From NCBI RefSeq assembly GCF_022812285.1, contig NZ_CP093300.1, positions 2,914,001-2,978,000 of the forward strand: 64,000 bases of DNA, given 5' to 3'. The stretch is from Alkalihalobacillus sp. LMS39 (lineage in GTDB: Bacteria; Bacillota; Bacilli; Bacillales; Bacillaceae_F). Under the pieces are notes generated by a model. The model was not told where the DNA came from and did no database searches. It saw nothing but the letters and a program-made list of their open reading frames with translations. This document shows positions 61,975 to 64,000 of the stretch, piece by piece. The stretch's first letter is position 1. Each line of letters starts with the position of its first letter. Both the position numbers and the translations under genes were made by a program.

Positions 61975-63825
61975 CTAGTCAATAAAACGAAGTAAATCTC
62001 CATATAATAGTTTATCAGAATAGTAGAGATCATTTTCTGCTCGGGAAAAATAAGGCTCACATTTCTCTATGTCCGTTATTTCTCTCGTTTGCTTACTGTA
62101 ACAGTCCCCTTTAGTAAAGACAACATCATCCGTTATAAATGCTCCGTCACGTCGCACGACGATCGACTCTCGACTAGGAGCAAATAAATCAGACCCAAAT
62201 TGAATTTCTTGTCTAGTATGAATTCCTAGTAAATGTAGAATCGTAGGTTTGATATCGATTTGTCCTGACACCGTATGTTTGATTTCATTGTTTTTATGTC
62301 CTGGAATATGAATGTACAATGGAACTTTCTGTAACTCAATTGTGTCAAACGGTGTGATTTCATCTTTTTCTAAATACATACTCATCGCACGATTATGATT
62401 TTCAGAAATACCATAGTGGTCTCCATAAAGAATGAAAATCGAATTTTCATATAGACCTTCTTCTTTTAATCGTGTAAAGAAATGTTCGACGGCTGCATCC
62501 ATATATCGAACCGTTGGAAAATAGCGGTTTAATGTGCCACTATTTGAATCAAACTCGTCTATATATTTATCTTCCTCTCCTAATTCAAAAGGAAAGTGGT
62601 TAGTCAGTGTAATTAACTTTGTATAATATGGCTCTGGTTGTGTTTTTAACAATTCTATCGACTGTTCAAAAAAATCAAAGTCCTTTAAACCCCAACCTAT
62701 AGAATTTTCTTCATGAACATCATAATACATTAAATCATAAAAATGCTCATACCCAAGTGCTTCATACATCACATCTCGATTCCAAAAGCTTTTGTTATTC
62801 GCGTGCATAACAGATGTGTAATACCCATTTTCATCGAGGATTTCTGGTAATCCTCTAAACTCATTTCCCGAATGAGTAAAGAAAACCGCTCCACTATCTC
62901 GACCATACATCGAGTTAGATACGAGAAACTCTGAATCTGAAGTTTTTCCTTGTGCAGTTTGATGGTAAAAATTATCAAAATAATAACTATCATTGATAAG
63001 CTCATTTAAGAAAGGAGTAATTTCCTCCCCATATAAGTCATTGTTTATGACAAAGCTTTGTAATGATTCGAGTGAAATGACAATGACATTTTTCCCTTCT
63101 GCAATCGAAAACAACTCTTCATCCGGTTTTTTATAATTAAGTCTCGTATAATTTTTTATCGTTGTAATTTCTGTACTATCGGCAAACACACGTTGAGCTT
63201 TTGATTTCGATTGGATATACGCATCATACACGTGATAATTAAACATACCAATATTTTTCACTAATAACTCACGGTCAAATGACCTTGTTAATAATTGCGG
63301 CCGTTCCGCTTGAGCTATTGTTAAATTCACAAAAAATAGCGCAACCGCTAGAGCTAAAATCGTACTTCGTTCAAATCTCAAATAAGGCTGAACTTTAAAT
63401 GTACGTTTTGTGACTAAAAAAGCTAGCACAAGAATATCAACAAATAACAAGATATCGTACACATGCATTAACTCTGTAATACTACTTGATAAATCTTTTG
63501 CATTGCTCGTTTGAAAAAGGACAGGCAATGTTAAGAAATCTGCAAAAAATCTGGAATATAGTAAGTTAAAATACAAGATTAATGTCCCAAAAAGACTGAA
63601 AAGGACAACAAATACATCTCTCCATTTTGCATTCATAAACAAACTTATTCCTAATAAAATGATCACTGAACTTAATGGATTAATAAACAAAATCACTTCT
63701 TGTAGCGCTGATGTCGTTTCAATGCGGAACCCAAATTTATATAATATGTAGGATTTAATCCACAAGAAAACAACGGCCAACCAAAAAAACTTAAGTCTTG
63801 ACCATGAACCCCTTATTCTATCCAT
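61975..63825 (-). CDS. Lipoteichoic acid synthase-family phosphoglycerol transferase
   Basis: 616 residues: five N-terminal membrane helices (to about 172), a linker, and an extracellular sulfatase-like domain. Metal ligand Glu253 (VISLESLQSF), nucleophile Thr295 (AQGKTSDSEF), and HANNKSFWNRD, FILYGDHYG follow. It polymerises or primes glycerol-phosphate chains from phosphatidylglycerol. B. subtilis has four paralogues (LtaS, YfnI, YqgS, YvgJ); which one this matches cannot be fixed here. Confidence 0.9.
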   Translation of the reverse strand: MDRIRGSWSRLKFFWLAVVFLWIKSYILYKFGFRIETTSALQEVILFINPLSSVIILLGISLFMNAKWRDVFVVLFSLFGTLILYFNLLYSRFFADFLTLPVLFQTSNAKDLSSSITELMHVYDILLFVDILVLAFLVTKRTFKVQPYLRFERSTILALAVALFFVNLTIAQAERPQLLTRSFDRELLVKNIGMFNYHVYDAYIQSKSKAQRVFADSTEITTIKNYTRLNYKKPDEELFSIAEGKNVIVISLESLQSFVINNDLYGEEITPFLNELINDSYYFDNFYHQTAQGKTSDSEFLVSNSMYGRDSGAVFFTHSGNEFRGLPEILDENGYYTSVMHANNKSFWNRDVMYEALGYEHFYDLMYYDVHEENSIGWGLKDFDFFEQSIELLKTQPEPYYTKLITLTNHFPFELGEEDKYIDEFDSNSGTLNRYFPTVRYMDAAVEHFFTRLKEEGLYENSIFILYGDHYGISENHNRAMSMYLEKDEITPFDTIELQKVPLYIHIPGHKNNEIKHTVSGQIDIKPTILHLLGIHTRQEIQFGSDLFAPSRESIVVRRDGAFITDDVVFTKGDCYSKQTREITDIEKCEPYFSRAENDLYYSDKLLYGDLLRFID

Positions 63826-63986
63826 GTTTTCCCCTTCTTTACCTTTTTTTCTATATTCAAGATATGGTAATATACATATATTAAACTTTTATTTCTCTTT
63901 GTCAACTATAAAATGATATTTTTTCCAATTTTTCGAGCTTATTCTTGAACATTCGTGTATTATAAAACGTAAAGGAAGTGAAGTCA

Positions 63987-64000
63987 ATGGGTAAATCGAA
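63987..64000 (+). CDS. Start of a plus-strand gene (partial)
   Basis: AAAGGAAGTGA followed by ATG at 63987 and codons for Met-Gly-Lys-Ser to the window edge. The RBS is good, but too little is present to identify the product. Confidence 0.5.

Noticed and set aside
1-64000. tRNA, rRNA, insertion sequences, toxin-antitoxin or restriction systems
   Set aside because: I looked for characteristic motifs and transposase or antidote genes in the reading frames and found none.

Overview
The window comes from a low-GC, endospore-forming Gram-positive, most likely a Bacillaceae species near the alkaliphilic Bacillus/Alkalihalobacillus group. An alpha/beta-type small acid-soluble spore protein, strong AGGAGG-type ribosome sites, GTG/TTG starts, a c-di-AMP (ydaO-type) riboswitch before ktrAB, and B. 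subtilis-like neighbours (a yisU/yisV pair, Rsb-type partner switching, an LtaS-type enzyme) support this. I see no rRNA, tRNA, CRISPR array, insertion sequence or prophage.

Region 1 (1-14.3 kb) is an aerobic phenylacetate catabolic locus. A long minus-strand operon runs paaA-B-C-D, an EthD-like gene, paaF, paaG, a stand-alone aldehyde dehydrogenase, paaH, paaJ and a third crotonase. paaX, a nitronate monooxygenase-like gene and paaI follow; paaY and the ligase gene paaK are on the plus strand. PaaK makes phenylacetyl-CoA, PaaABC(D) epoxidises it, PaaG isomerises it to oxepin-CoA, and PaaF/H/J finish beta-oxidation. No paaE reductase and no paaZ fusion are present. The paaA promoter carries a palindrome over its predicted start site.

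Region 2 (14.3-26.3 kb) is mixed: an aldo-keto reductase, a MocR-type regulator divergent from a LysE exporter with a striking operator, a PspC remnant with an amber stop, a dihaem cytochrome c, a NUDIX/methyltransferase pair, a metal-related locus (His-rich lipoprotein, frameshifted membrane gene, NikL-like protein), an apparently orphan cobalamin riboswitch, and a phosphodiesterase.

Region 3 (26.4-42 kb) holds pssA, a chemoreceptor, a rhodanese, ktrAB under a c-di-AMP riboswitch, a CBS/CorC membrane protein, a GAF-GGDEF gene broken by an in-frame UGA, a DUF3231 protein, a large PAS sensor kinase and several membrane proteins.

Region 4 (42-54 kb) contains an aldehyde dehydrogenase with an NAD(P)-binding partner, spore and cell-wall genes (SASP, SpeD, LysM-YkuD), small membrane proteins and a DinG-like helicase.

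Region 5 (54-64 kb) is signalling-rich: a two-component pair, an RsbU/RsbW/RsbV-like module, a BMP-type binding lipoprotein with a chemoreceptor, and an LTA-synthase-family enzyme. The right end enters a new plus-strand gene.

At least three genes are broken (PspC amber, GGDEF opal, frameshifted membrane protein). A previously unexplained ~110-bp element occurs four times beside terminators of minus-strand genes, and a four-unit inverted repeat lies at 42.7-42.9 kb.
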